A stretch of DNA of 64,000 nucleotides from assembly GCA_905182755.1 (NCBI GenBank), contig CAJJCS010000007.1:1-64000 (forward strand), written 5' to 3'. Under the pieces are notes generated by a model. The model searched no databases. It saw only the letters and a program-made list of their open reading frames with translations, and was not told where the DNA came from. Source of the DNA: Aequorivita sp. HC6-5 (GTDB lineage Bacteria > Bacteroidota > Bacteroidia > Flavobacteriales > Flavobacteriaceae). Positions 1 to 9,649 of the stretch are shown here, in pieces. A program made the position numbers and the translations under genes. Position 1 is the stretch's first letter; each line of letters opens with the position of its first letter.

Positions 1-1011
1 AGGCTCCTGTATATTATCTATATGGGTAATTGGATAACTAACACGTGTGTTTTGAGTTATAGAAATGTTTGTGTAATCTACGACGCCCTGATCATCCATT
101 ATCACATTCTCTAGTATTGCTCCAGATTTGATTGCCTTAAAGATATCTGGCTCATTTTCTTGGGAGAGATTAATCACCTTTGCATAACAACCGCCTTCAA
201 AATTAAAGACCGTATTTTCTGCAGTCCAACCATGTTCATCGTCACCAATTAGCCTTCGTTGAGGGTCTGCAGAAAGGGTTGTTTTTCCTGTGCCAGACAA
301 ACCAAAGAATATCGCCGTTTGGCCGTCTTCTCCTACATTTGCAGAACAGTGCATAGGCAAGGTGTTTTTATAAACCGGTAAGATGAAATTTAAAGCAGAA
401 AAAATTCCTTTTTTAATTTCTCCTGTATACCCAGTACCTCCTATTAAAGCTATTTTCTTCTCAAAGTTTAGGATTGCAAAATTGTGTTGACGCGTTCCAT
501 CAACAGCAGCATCTGCCATAAACCCGGGTGCATTTACGATCAACCATTCTGGGTCAAAGCCTTCCAACTGGGTTGCTGTTGGGCGTAAAAACATGTTATA
601 TGCAAACATGTTTGACCACGGATACTCATTGATAACACGTATATTTAATTGATATTGTGGATCTGCACAAGCATAACTGTCACGAACATATACTTCTTTT
701 TCAGAAAGATAGGTTGTTACCTTATCATACAAAGCGTCAAATTTGTCTGCATCAAAAGGAATATTGATATCTCCCCACCACACTTTATCTTGCGTGACAG
801 CATCTTTAACAATGAACCGATCTAAGGGAGAACGCCCGGTAAACTCGCCAGTATTTACTGCAAGTGCCCCGTTATCTGCCTGTTTTGCCTGTCCTTTTTG
901 TAATGATTGTTGATGAAGTTGTTTTGCAGAAAGTTGATAGTTAACTTTTGCATTTTTGATTCCGTATTGATCAATAGAAATCGTTTTTGTAGTTTGGTTA
1001 CTAGCCGCCAT
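1..1011 (-). CDS. pckA: phosphoenolpyruvate carboxykinase (ATP), N-terminal part
   Basis: Gluconeogenic enzyme converting oxaloacetate and ATP to phosphoenolpyruvate, CO2 and ADP in the cytoplasm. The reverse strand is open for 337 codons from an ATG at 1011 to the window edge, so roughly the last 200 residues of a protein of about 530 are missing. The P-loop GLSGTGKTT lies near residues 235-243, followed by LIGDDEHGW, the metal/nucleotide-binding segment typical of ATP-dependent PEPCK. The N-terminal half carries NTGEFTGRSPLDRF, also a family signature. A TATTTTTG box at 1035-1042 could be its -7 promoter element. The frame is intact as far as it can be seen. Confidence 0.95.
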   Translation of the reverse strand, partial: MAASNQTTKTISIDQYGIKNAKVNYQLSAKQLHQQSLQKGQAKQADNGALAVNTGEFTGRSPLDRFIVKDAVTQDKVWWGDINIPFDADKFDALYDKVTTYLSEKEVYVRDSYACADPQYQLNIRVINEYPWSNMFAYNMFLRPTATQLEGFDPEWLIVNAPGFMADAAVDGTRQHNFAILNFEKKIALIGGTGYTGEIKKGIFSALNFILPVYKNTLPMHCSANVGEDGQTAIFFGLSGTGKTTLSADPQRRLIGDDEHGWTAENTVFNFEGGCYAKVINLSQENEPDIFKAIKSGAILENVIMDDQGVVDYTNISITQNTRVSYPITHIDNIQEP

Positions 1012-1154
1012 ACTTTTTTTTAATTGTTGTGCAGCAAAAATAACAAAACATAAACAAGTAATAATACTATATCACCTTATTTATCCAATCTGAGTGTTAA
1101 TAAGTTATCCCACAACCGGTTCTATAAAAACCCGAAAGCTGGTGTTAAAATATT

Positions 1155-1547
1155 CTATTTCATTTTAATAATACTGTATGCTAATAAAGCCCAACCAAAT
1201 ATAAGTAGCAAGCCTCCAATAGGAGTCACGGGCGCTAGAAAAGAGACAGAAAAAGGCAAGACACTTTTAAGTGCAAGGATATATAACGAACCGGAAAAAA
1301 AGAACGTTCCAAAAACAAAAAACCTAAAAACACCTTTTACTTTTTTTATATCTAATCCAGGAATCAATGCTAAGGCTAATAAAGCCAATGCATGATACAT
1401 CTGGTAGGTTACACCCGTCTGGAAAACGGCCAATGAATCTGGAGAAATCAATGGCTTAAGACCATGGGCACCGAAAGCTCCCATTACAATTGCAAGCATC
1501 GCAAAAAGGCTAGCAATTATGACTATATTTTTATGGTATTTTATCAT
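1155..1547 (-). CDS. DUF423 family small membrane protein
   Basis: A 130-residue hydrophobic protein with about four membrane segments. The N-terminal MGAFGAHGLKP and the following FQTGVTYQMYHALALL are characteristic of the DUF423 (YwdK/YgdD) family, an inner-membrane family with no established function. Length fits the family. It is divergent from the saccharopine dehydrogenase-like gene, with a 12-base palindrome between them. Function unknown; family assignment is confident. Confidence 0.85.
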   Translation of the reverse strand: MIKYHKNIVIIASLFAMLAIVMGAFGAHGLKPLISPDSLAVFQTGVTYQMYHALALLALALIPGLDIKKVKGVFRFFVFGTFFFSGSLYILALKSVLPFSVSFLAPVTPIGGLLLIFGWALLAYSIIKMK

Positions 1548-1556
1548 AGTGTATGG

Positions 1557-1568
1557 TACAAATTTGTA
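1557..1568. promoter_or_regulatory. 12-base palindrome in a divergent promoter region
   Basis: TACAAATTTGTA is a perfect inverted repeat in the 70-base space between the divergent DUF423 and saccharopine dehydrogenase-like genes. On the + strand it overlaps TATTTTCG (1567-1574), a near match to the TAnnTTTG -7 element. It could be an operator or simply AT-rich chance. Confidence 0.25.
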
Positions 1569-1617
1569 TTTTCGTCAATGTCTTTACAGCACTATAAAGA
1601 TAATTAAAACCAAATAG

Positions 1618-2988
1618 ATGAGAAACATATTAATTATAGGCGCCGGTCGCTCTGCAACGAGTTTAATTAAGTACTTATTAGACAAAAGTGCTACAGAAAA
1701 TTTATTCTTGACCATTGGAGACATCAATATTGAAAATGCACAAAAACTTACAAGTGGTCATCCTAATGGGCGCGGTATTTTGCTAGATGTTTTTGATCAC
1801 CAGCAGCGTAAACAAGCTGTTAAAGACAGTGATGTTGTTATCTCTATGCTTCCTGCTCGTTTTCATATAGAGGTAGCTCGTGATTGTATTTCTTATGGAA
1901 AACACCTGGTTACAGCCTCTTATATTAGCGATGATATGCAGCAACTAGATCAGGTGGCTAAAGAAAAAGGGCTTGTGTTTATGAACGAGATTGGGCTTGA
2001 CCCTGGCATTGATCACATGAGCGCCATGCAAGTTATAGACAGCATAAAAGATAAAGGAGGTAAGATGCTCTTGTTTGAGAGTTTTACAGGAGGCCTCGTT
2101 GCTCCCCAGAGTGACAACAACCTTTGGAATTATAAATTTACCTGGAATCCTCGCAATGTGGTTTTGGCAGGTCAAGGAGGTGCTGCAGAGTTTATACAAG
2201 AAGGAAAGTTTAAATACATACCATACAATAGGCTTTTTAGAAGAACAGAATTTATTGAAGTTGAGGGTTATGGAAAATTTGAGGTATATGCAAATAGAAA
2301 TAGCCTAAAGTATCAAAGTGTATATGGTCTTGAGGATATCCTTACCCTCTACAGAGGAACTATTCGTAGGGTTGGATTTAGTAAGGCCTGGAATATGTTT
2401 GTACATCTTGGAATGACGGATGACACCTACAGCATTCCAAACTCAGAAAACTTAAGCTATCGTGAATTTGTAAACAGCTTTTTACCTTATTCACCTACAG
2501 ACAGTGTAGCGTTAAAACTAAGACACAGCCTTAAAATTGATCAAGATGATTTAATGTGGAATAAAATTGAAGATCTTGACATCTTAAACCCAACCAAGAC
2601 CCTTGGCATTAAAGATGCAACACCAGCACAAGGACTACAAAAAATACTTATGGATAGCTGGAGTTTGGCTCCAGATGATAAAGACATGATTGTAATGTAC
2701 CATAAGTTTGGCTATGAACTAGAGGGTAAAAAATACCAAATAGATAGTAAGATGGTTGCCATTGGCGATGATCAAGACTACACTGCAATGGCAAAAACTG
2801 TTGGCTTGCCCGTTGCTATTGCAGCCCTTAGAATATTAAATAAAGAAATTACAACACCTGGGGTACAATTACCGCTAAACAAAGAGGTGTATGAGCCAAT
2901 TCTAAAAGAGTTGCAAGAATTTGGCATTCACTTTACAGAAACCAAAGTCCCGTATTTGGGTTACAACCCAATGAATGTTGTTGGTTAA
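1618..2988 (+). CDS. saccharopine dehydrogenase-like NAD(P)-dependent oxidoreductase
   Basis: A 456-residue protein with an N-terminal Rossmann fold (ILIIGAGRSATSLIKYLL, residues 4-21) and the segment NEIGLDPGIDHMSA near residue 130, typical of saccharopine reductase (Lys9-like) enzymes. The rest matches the alpha/beta C-terminal saccharopine dehydrogenase domain. The family acts in lysine metabolism via saccharopine; in flavobacteria lysine degradation is the likelier role, but the substrate cannot be fixed from sequence alone. Monocistronic by position: divergent from the upstream gene and convergent with the zinc peptidase. Confidence 0.85.
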   Translation: MRNILIIGAGRSATSLIKYLLDKSATENLFLTIGDINIENAQKLTSGHPNGRGILLDVFDHQQRKQAVKDSDVVISMLPARFHIEVARDCISYGKHLVTASYISDDMQQLDQVAKEKGLVFMNEIGLDPGIDHMSAMQVIDSIKDKGGKMLLFESFTGGLVAPQSDNNLWNYKFTWNPRNVVLAGQGGAAEFIQEGKFKYIPYNRLFRRTEFIEVEGYGKFEVYANRNSLKYQSVYGLEDILTLYRGTIRRVGFSKAWNMFVHLGMTDDTYSIPNSENLSYREFVNSFLPYSPTDSVALKLRHSLKIDQDDLMWNKIEDLDILNPTKTLGIKDATPAQGLQKILMDSWSLAPDDKDMIVMYHKFGYELEGKKYQIDSKMVAIGDDQDYTAMAKTVGLPVAIAALRILNKEITTPGVQLPLNKEVYEPILKELQEFGIHFTETKVPYLGYNPMNVVG

Positions 2989-3008
2989 GGTTTTTCATGC
3001 CATTAAAA

Positions 3009-3033
3009 GAAAGCCTGTGTATAATCGGCTTTC
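3009..3033. terminator. candidate bidirectional terminator
   Basis: GAAAGCC (3009-3015) pairs with GGCTTTC (3027-3033) across an 11-base loop in the 50-base gap between two convergent genes. The T-tract is weak, so efficiency is uncertain. Confidence 0.5.
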
Positions 3034-3038
3034 CTTGA

Positions 3039-3728
3039 TTACCTTCTATTGAGAAACATCATTATAAAATATAGTAAGGTTGCCAAAGACCCTAAAGCGG
3101 CTACCAGATAGGTTCTAGCTGCCCATTTTAAAGCGTCTTTTGAGCCGGCTAATTCTTCCTTTGTGACAATGCGCTCTTTTTCAAGCCATGCCAAGGCGCG
3201 GTTACTAGCGTCATACTCAACGGGTAGGGTAATGATAGAAAAAGCAGTGGTTATTGCAAATAAAACAATCCCTAGTAGAAATATATTAGTGCCAAAAATA
3301 GACCCTGTACCAGAGAGTACCAGACCAATCATTATAACAATGTTTGACAACTTACTGGCAATGCCAACGGCAGGTACAATTTTACTTCTTAGCGTTAGCC
3401 AGCTATAGGCTGTGGCATGCTGCACAGCATGACCAACTTCATGGGCTGCAACAGCTGCCGCTGCTGCATTTCGCTGGTTGTATACAGATTGACTTAAATT
3501 TACAGTTTTGTTTTGGGGGTTGTAATGATCTGTTAGTTGACCACTAACACTAATTACATCTACGTCTGTAATTGAGTTGTCGGCAAGCATTTTTTCAGCA
3601 ATTTCTCTGCCACTCATGCCATTTTTTAACTGTATTTCAGAATAGTGTTTAAACTTGCTTTTTAATTTCTTGCTAATATAAGAACTCGCCAAAAAGATAA
3701 GTCCCGCAACGATATAATATCCCATCAT
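3039..3728 (-). CDS. membrane zinc metallopeptidase (YugP family)
   Basis: A 229-residue integral membrane protein. The zinc motif HEVGH is at residues 96-100, preceded by NAAAAAVAA, as in the YugP-like neutral zinc metallopeptidase family (PF04298). There is a hydrophobic N-terminal segment (about residues 3-18) and further membrane segments after the motif. The likely role is proteolysis at the cytoplasmic membrane; the substrate is unknown. It lies 52 bases after leuS on the same strand and may be co-transcribed with it. Confidence 0.85.
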   Translation of the reverse strand: MMGYYIVAGLIFLASSYISKKLKSKFKHYSEIQLKNGMSGREIAEKMLADNSITDVDVISVSGQLTDHYNPQNKTVNLSQSVYNQRNAAAAAVAAHEVGHAVQHATAYSWLTLRSKIVPAVGIASKLSNIVIMIGLVLSGTGSIFGTNIFLLGIVLFAITTAFSIITLPVEYDASNRALAWLEKERIVTKEELAGSKDALKWAARTYLVAALGSLATLLYFIMMFLNRR

Positions 3729-3780
3729 ACTAATTTGTAATTTTAATTATAAAGTATCCTGCAAAAAGCGTGCTATTTTT

Positions 3781-6642
3781 TTATCCTACAATATTAATAA
3801 TCTTTCCAGGAACTACAATTACTTTTTTAGGTACACGCCCATCTAGTTGTTGTGTGGTTTTTGGATTTGCCATTACAGCAGCTTCTATATCCTCTTTAGA
3901 CATATCTAGTGGCAGTTCCATTTTAAAACGCATTTTACCGTTAAAAGAAATTGGGTATTCTTTACTGCTTTCTATCAAATGGCTTGGGTCAAAAACTGGA
4001 AACTCGGCCCCAGAAATACTATCCTGGTGTCCTAATTTACTCCACAACTCCTCTGCAATGTGAGGTGCATATGGTGAAATTAAAACCGTTAAAGGTTCTA
4101 GAATTTCTTTACTGTTGCACTTTTGAGCTGTAAGCTCATTTACGGCAATCATAAAAGTAGAAACCGAGGTATTAAAACTGAAATTTTCAATATCATCTTC
4201 TACCTTTTTTATGGTTTTGTGTAGCACCTTTAAAGCATCCTTACTTGCTGGTGTCTGAGAAACATTAAAAACCTCATCTGTGCCTAAATGAAACAAACGC
4301 CATAGTTTTTTCAAGAAACTATGCACCCCAGAAATTCCTGCAGTACTCCAAGGTTTTGCTTGTTCTAGTGGTCCCAAAAACATCTCATACATACGTAGGG
4401 TGTCTGCGCCATATTGGCTGCAAATATCATCTGGATTTACCACATTATATTTTGACTTAGACATTTTTTCAATCTCACGTCCCACTTTAAAACTGCCGTC
4501 ATCTTCTAATTCAAACTCGGCATTTTTAAACTCAACGCGCCAGTTTTTAAAGGCCTGAATATCAAGCTCATTGGAGGTGTTTACAAAAGAAACATCTGTG
4601 TGTATGGGCTGTGTGGTATAGCCACTAGTTTTACCTTTAGAAACAAATTTATTTTCTCCAGCAACTCTATATGCAAATGCACTCTCTCCCAAAATCATCC
4701 CTTGGTTGATCATTTTTTTGAAAGGTTCTTTAACTGGTACGTGCTGCAAATCATACAAAAACTTTACCCAAAATCGGCTATACAATAAATGGCCCGTACC
4801 GTGTTCACTACCTCCAATATACAGGTCAACATTTTGCCAATAATCTAGGGCCTTTTGGCTTGCAAATACCGTATCTCTGTCTGCCTTTTCCATGTATCTA
4901 AAGAAATACCAGCTACTCCCAGCCCATCCTGGCATGGTGTTTAGCTCCAACGGAAATACATTTTGGTTATCTATGAGCTCGTTACTTACCACGGCACATT
5001 TTTGAGCATCCCAGGCCCAAATATCTGCGCGCCCTAGAGGAGGCTCTCCTGTTTCTGTGGGAAGGTATTTTTCAATCTTTGGAAGCTGGATAGGTAAGTG
5101 TTCTAACGCTATGGTATGAGGTAAGCCGTTTTTATAATACACCGGGAAGGGTTCTCCCCAATAACGCTGTCTAGAAAACACCGCATCACGAAGCCTATAA
5201 TTTGTCTTGCCGGCACCAGCGCCTATTTTTTCTAACTCATAAATAGCAAGCTTTACCGCTTTTTTATAAGATAAGCCATCTAAAAAATCACTGTTAGTAA
5301 TTACGGCTGTGTCTTTATCAATAAAGGCAAGCTCGCTGATATCTGCATTTTGAAAAACATTAGGGATTGGCAAATCAAAATGTTTGGCAAAATCATAATC
5401 TCTTTGATCTCCGCAGGGTACTGCCATGACAGCTCCTGTTCCGTAGCCTGCCAAAACATAGTCTCCAATCCAAATTTGGATAGGTTGTTTAGAAAATGGG
5501 TGCTGGGCATATGCTCCTGTAAACACACCACTTATGGTTTTTACATCTGCCATACGCTCACGCTCACTTCTTTTTGCAGTAGCCTTTACATAAGCATCAA
5601 CGGCTTGTTTTTGATCTGGCGTGGTAAGTGTAGCCACCAACTCATGCTCTGGGGCCAAAGTCATAAAGCTTACACCAAATATGGTGTCTGGCCGTGTGGT
5701 AAATACCGGTATTTTTGCGTCGTGCTCTTTTACATTAAAAACAACTGTAGCTCCTACAGATTTTCCAATCCAATTGCGCTGTGTTTCTTTAATAGATTCA
5801 CTCCACTGCAAAGTGTCTAGATCTTGCAGTAAGCGTTCTGCGTATGCAGAAATACGCATGCTCCATTGCTTCATTTTTTTGCGGACCACAGCATAACCTC
5901 CTCTTTCACTTACACCATTTACTATTTCATCATTGGCCAACACGGTTCCTAGCTCTGCACACCAATTTACTTCGGTTTCTGCCAAGTAGGTTAATCGGTA
6001 CCCTAAAAGTATTTGCTGTTGTGTTTCATTAGAAAATCCAGCCCATTGGTTTGCTGTAAATAGTGCAATCTCATCATCGCATACGGCTGCTATATTTGCG
6101 TTTCCATCTTGTTCAAAAATGGCAACTAAGGAAGAAATACTGCGCGCTTTGTCACTGGTTTTACAATACCAACTATCAAAGAGTTTGGTGAAAATCCATT
6201 GTGTCCATTTGTAGTATGCTGGATTTGAGGTACGCACCTCTCTACTCCAATCATAAGAAAAACCTATATTGTCTAACTGTTTTCTGTATCCTGTAATGGT
6301 ATTTGATTGATTATCTACCCCGCCCTCTATATTTACTTGTGTGGTCTGCGCTGGATGCTGTCCTGTTTGAATAGCATACTGCTCTGCGGGCAACCCAAAA
6401 GAATCATAGCCCTGGGGGTGTAGTACATTAAACCCTTTATGCCGTTTGTATCTCGCATATACATCACTGGCTATATACCCTAGAGGGTGGCCAACATGTA
6501 AGCCAGCGCCAGATGGGTAAGGGAACATATCCAGTACATAGTACTTGGGTTTTTGGCTTTCATTAGATGCGTGAAAGGTTCCGTTATCTGCCCAATGCTT
6601 TTGCCATTTGGCTTCAATTTCATTAAAATGATACGTGCTCAT
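3781..6642 (-). CDS. leuS: leucyl-tRNA synthetase
   Basis: Class I synthetase charging tRNA-Leu. I place the start at 6642 (MSTYHFNEIEAKW...), which matches the family N-terminus; a frame open further upstream (to 6708) adds an unlikely tail. This gives 953 residues. The HIGH motif appears as HVGH (residues 49-52) and the KMSKS motif as EKMSKSKYN near residue 725, with the CP1 editing domain between (GTGAVMAVPCGDQRDYDF). The C-terminal anticodon-binding and tail domains are complete. A TAAATTTG box at 6664-6671, 21 bases before the ATG, is a candidate -7 promoter element. No interruption seen. Confidence 0.97.
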   Translation of the reverse strand: MSTYHFNEIEAKWQKHWADNGTFHASNESQKPKYYVLDMFPYPSGAGLHVGHPLGYIASDVYARYKRHKGFNVLHPQGYDSFGLPAEQYAIQTGQHPAQTTQVNIEGGVDNQSNTITGYRKQLDNIGFSYDWSREVRTSNPAYYKWTQWIFTKLFDSWYCKTSDKARSISSLVAIFEQDGNANIAAVCDDEIALFTANQWAGFSNETQQQILLGYRLTYLAETEVNWCAELGTVLANDEIVNGVSERGGYAVVRKKMKQWSMRISAYAERLLQDLDTLQWSESIKETQRNWIGKSVGATVVFNVKEHDAKIPVFTTRPDTIFGVSFMTLAPEHELVATLTTPDQKQAVDAYVKATAKRSERERMADVKTISGVFTGAYAQHPFSKQPIQIWIGDYVLAGYGTGAVMAVPCGDQRDYDFAKHFDLPIPNVFQNADISELAFIDKDTAVITNSDFLDGLSYKKAVKLAIYELEKIGAGAGKTNYRLRDAVFSRQRYWGEPFPVYYKNGLPHTIALEHLPIQLPKIEKYLPTETGEPPLGRADIWAWDAQKCAVVSNELIDNQNVFPLELNTMPGWAGSSWYFFRYMEKADRDTVFASQKALDYWQNVDLYIGGSEHGTGHLLYSRFWVKFLYDLQHVPVKEPFKKMINQGMILGESAFAYRVAGENKFVSKGKTSGYTTQPIHTDVSFVNTSNELDIQAFKNWRVEFKNAEFELEDDGSFKVGREIEKMSKSKYNVVNPDDICSQYGADTLRMYEMFLGPLEQAKPWSTAGISGVHSFLKKLWRLFHLGTDEVFNVSQTPASKDALKVLHKTIKKVEDDIENFSFNTSVSTFMIAVNELTAQKCNSKEILEPLTVLISPYAPHIAEELWSKLGHQDSISGAEFPVFDPSHLIESSKEYPISFNGKMRFKMELPLDMSKEDIEAAVMANPKTTQQLDGRVPKKVIVVPGKIINIVG

Positions 6643-6827
6643 TGATCCTGGGTTTATGAATAACAAATTTACATCTATTGTCCGAATTGCTAAAGATACC
6701 AAGGCCAAAACTTGAAATTCAAATTAAAGCCAAGCAATGCTTAAAAACAGTAAAGTCATACCCTGTGTTTCAATGAATTTCGTATTTTTACTGCACAACA
6801 AATACGTGCAATTCTAGTTATACCTCT

Positions 6828-7706
6828 ATGGCATCCTCTTTTGAAACATTTCAGAAACGCAGATTAATTTCATCCTATTTTTCGGTAGTTCTGAGCATCT
6901 CTTTGGTATTGTTTTTACTAGGGCTTATTGGGCTATTGGCATTAAACAGCCAAAAGGTTGGTGACTATTTCAAGGAACAAATTCCTCTTGTGGTGTTTTT
7001 AAAAGACAGTGCCAAGGAAGCAGAAATAACACAACTAAAACAAAGTCTAGCCCTAGCAGATTTCACAAAAGAAGCAATCTACGTTACAAAACAGCAGGCC
7101 GCACAGCAGCACAGTGCAACCATTGGTGAGGATTTTATGGAGTACCTTGGTGATAATCCCCTGCAAAATAGCATTGATGTGCGTTTACTGGCAAAATTTG
7201 TTACGCCACAAAAAATTGAAGCCATTGTAACACAACTTAAAAACAAAGATTTTGTAGATGATGTTATCTACGACAAACCCCTTATAGAAAAACTCACAGA
7301 TAATATTACCAAAATTAGCTTCTGGGTTATGGTTACTGCAGGGGTATTTTTATTAATTGCCATACTTTTAATTAACAGCTCCATAAGGTTGTCTGTCTAT
7401 TCAAAGCGATTTACCATAAAAACCATGCAAATGGTAGGAGCTACAAAACGCTTTATTAGACTGCCTTTTATCTTAAGGAGTTTACGCCTTGGTGCTATTG
7501 GGGCCTTTTTGGCTATCTGGGGCATGGCAGGTGTGATGTACTACAGTGACAAAAGCTTTCCAGATCTTGAACTATTGAGTGACAAAATAATGCTAGGGAG
7601 CTTGTTTGGGTTTGTGTTTTTGATGGGTTTATTCATTTCATGGATAAGCACCTATTTTGCTACACAGCGCTTTTTAAATTTAAAAACCGATGAGCTATAT
7701 TACTAA
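6828..7706 (+). CDS. ftsX: cell division permease-like protein FtsX
   Basis: A 292-residue member of the FtsX family, which with the ATPase FtsE couples septation to peptidoglycan hydrolase activation. It has an N-terminal membrane segment (about residues 16-39), a periplasmic domain containing IPLVVFLKDSAKEAEI, and a C-terminal block of three membrane segments with the conserved KTMQMVGATKRFIRLPF loop. ftsE is not adjacent, as is usual in Bacteroidota. It heads the ftsX-DUF3098-uppP-truB run seen across this phylum. Confidence 0.93.
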   Translation: MASSFETFQKRRLISSYFSVVLSISLVLFLLGLIGLLALNSQKVGDYFKEQIPLVVFLKDSAKEAEITQLKQSLALADFTKEAIYVTKQQAAQQHSATIGEDFMEYLGDNPLQNSIDVRLLAKFVTPQKIEAIVTQLKNKDFVDDVIYDKPLIEKLTDNITKISFWVMVTAGVFLLIAILLINSSIRLSVYSKRFTIKTMQMVGATKRFIRLPFILRSLRLGAIGAFLAIWGMAGVMYYSDKSFPDLELLSDKIMLGSLFGFVFLMGLFISWISTYFATQRFLNLKTDELYY

Positions 7707-7867
7707 AGCTATTGGAGTTATTTAATATTTGTAGGACTCGCTTTAAAAGCAACCAAGTTTCACAATTAGGTTTGGGAGAGGAAATACTTTTCACAGAATT
7801 TTAATTCCCTACCTTTGTTACTAATTTAGATAACCTTTAAATATTACCCTACTCTTTAGACACTATT

Positions 7868-8125
7868 ATGGGAGAAAAAAAACGAAAACAAATCGCCAAA
7901 GCGCATTTTATTTTTGAACGTAAAAATTATATTTTTATGGCAATAGGAGCTGGGCTAATTGCTTTAGGCTTTATATTAATGTCTGGAGGAGGAAGTAATG
8001 ACCCTGCAGTATTTAATCCTGAAATTTACAATTGGAGACGCATCCGTCTTGCACCTGCACTTATTTTGATTGGCTTTGGAGTTGAGGTGTATGCCATTTT
8101 ATTAGATACTAGAAAAAAGAAATAA
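7868..8125 (+). CDS. DUF3098 small membrane protein
   Basis: An 85-residue protein with two hydrophobic segments (about residues 24-40 and 60-78) flanking a short loop with GGGSNDPAVFNPEIYNWRR, the DUF3098 signature. Function unknown. The stop codon directly abuts the uppP start (8125/8126), implying translational coupling. TACCTTTG at 7810-7817 may be an internal -7 box for the DUF3098-uppP-truB part of the run. Confidence 0.85.
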   Translation: MGEKKRKQIAKAHFIFERKNYIFMAIGAGLIALGFILMSGGGSNDPAVFNPEIYNWRRIRLAPALILIGFGVEVYAILLDTRKKK

Positions 8126-8920
8126 ATGGACGTATTGGACGCTATTATTCTTGGAATAATTCAAGGTTTTACAGAGTTTTTACCTGTTTCTTCAAGTGGT
8201 CACCTAGAACTAGGGAAAGCTATTTTAGGAGACAACTCTATCCCTGAAGAAAGTCTTCTTTTTACAGTAATACTTCACTTTGCAACAGCATTAAGCACCA
8301 TAGTGGTTTTTAGAAAAGACATTGTTGAAATTTGTACTTCGCTGTTACAATTTTCTTGGAACGAAGAGACACAATTTGTGTCAAAAATTGTAATCTCTAT
8401 GCTTCCTGCCGTTGTGGTAGGATTGCTTTTTGAAGAAGAACTAGAATCCTTTTTTGGAGGAAACATTGCCTTTGTAGGATTTATGCTACTGGTTACTGCG
8501 CTACTTTTGTGGCTGGCAGATAGATCTAAAAACACCGGCAAACCAGTTACCTTTAAAAATGCCCTTATTATTGGACTATCTCAGGCGGTAGCTATGTTAC
8601 CTGGCATCTCTAGAAGTGGAGCTACCATCTCTACCTCTGTACTTCTGGGTAATGATAAAAGTAAAGCGGCGCGATTCTCTTTTTTAATGGTAATTCCGTT
8701 AATCTTTGGAAAAATTGCCAAAGATTTACTGGGCGGAGAACTAACCACAGAGGCTACCAATTTTACCACACTAGGTGTTGGTTTTATAGCGGCCTTTATA
8801 AGCGGTCTGATTGCCTGTACATGGATGATTAAACTAGTGAAAAAAAGTAAACTGTCTTACTTTTCTATCTATTGTGTAGTGGTAGGATTACTTGCCATTG
8901 GTTTTGGTTTATACAGTTAA
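8126..8920 (+). CDS. uppP: undecaprenyl-diphosphatase UppP (BacA)
   Basis: Integral membrane enzyme (264 residues) that dephosphorylates undecaprenyl diphosphate to regenerate the lipid carrier for peptidoglycan and surface polysaccharides. Both signature regions are present: GFTEFLPVSSSGHLEL near residue 15 and LPGISRSGATIS near residue 155. About eight membrane segments. It sits between DUF3098 and truB in one transcription unit. Confidence 0.96.
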   Translation: MDVLDAIILGIIQGFTEFLPVSSSGHLELGKAILGDNSIPEESLLFTVILHFATALSTIVVFRKDIVEICTSLLQFSWNEETQFVSKIVISMLPAVVVGLLFEEELESFFGGNIAFVGFMLLVTALLLWLADRSKNTGKPVTFKNALIIGLSQAVAMLPGISRSGATISTSVLLGNDKSKAARFSFLMVIPLIFGKIAKDLLGGELTTEATNFTTLGVGFIAAFISGLIACTWMIKLVKKSKLSYFSIYCVVVGLLAIGFGLYS

Positions 8921-8929
8921 ATAGTAAAT

Positions 8930-9646
8930 ATGGATCTGGGCAAACTACAAAAACAAGATTACCAAACAGGACAAGTACTTCTTATAGACAAACCCCTGGG
9001 CTGGACCTCTTTTCAAGTGGTAAACAAAGTAAGATGGCTAATACGTCAAGGCTTTGATATCAAAAAAATAAAAGTAGGCCATGCCGGGACACTAGACCCC
9101 TTGGCTAGTGGACTACTAATTTTGTGCACCGGTAAATTCACCAAACAAATAGAAACATACCAAGCCCAGCAAAAAGAATATACAGGCACTATCACTCTTG
9201 GAGGTACCACACCTAGTTATGATTTGGAAACACAGATAGACCAAAAGTTTGCTATTGCTGGTATTACACAAGAAGCTATTAATAAGGCTCGTGAGCAATT
9301 TGTGGGTGATATAATGCAACAACCTCCTATTTTTTCTGCCTTAAAAAAAGATGGAAAACGCTTATATGAATATGCCAGGGCTGGAGAAACAGTAGACATA
9401 CCAAAGCGTGGGGTACATATCTCTGCTTTTGAAATTACTGGTATTGATCTGCCTGATGTGCACTTTAGAGTAGCCTGTAGCAAAGGAACGTATATAAGGT
9501 CTTTGGCGCATGATTTTGGAAAAGCACTAAACAATGGCGGGCATCTATCTGCATTACGCCGCACAAAAATTGGCGAATTTGATGTTAAAAACGCACATAC
9601 CATTGAAGCTGTAATTGCACACTTTGATGGTTCTGTAGATTCTTAA
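8930..9646 (+). CDS. truB: tRNA pseudouridine(55) synthase TruB
   Basis: Makes the universal pseudouridine 55 in the T-loop of tRNAs. The 238-residue protein has KPLGWTSFQVVNKVR near residue 21 and the catalytic segment VGHAGTLDPLASGLL near residue 45, whose aspartate is the nucleophile, plus CSKGTYIRSLAHDFG near residue 180. It starts 9 bases after the uppP stop. Convergent with the next gene, with only 3 bases between the stops. Confidence 0.96.
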   Translation: MDLGKLQKQDYQTGQVLLIDKPLGWTSFQVVNKVRWLIRQGFDIKKIKVGHAGTLDPLASGLLILCTGKFTKQIETYQAQQKEYTGTITLGGTTPSYDLETQIDQKFAIAGITQEAINKAREQFVGDIMQQPPIFSALKKDGKRLYEYARAGETVDIPKRGVHISAFEITGIDLPDVHFRVACSKGTYIRSLAHDFGKALNNGGHLSALRRTKIGEFDVKNAHTIEAVIAHFDGSVDS

Positions 9647-9649
9647 AAA

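Noticed and set aside
5350-5820. Long open frame antisense to leuS (156 codons)
   Set aside because: It lies wholly inside the well-supported leuS gene on the other strand, its composition is that of a shadow frame, and it has no recognisable motif or promoter.
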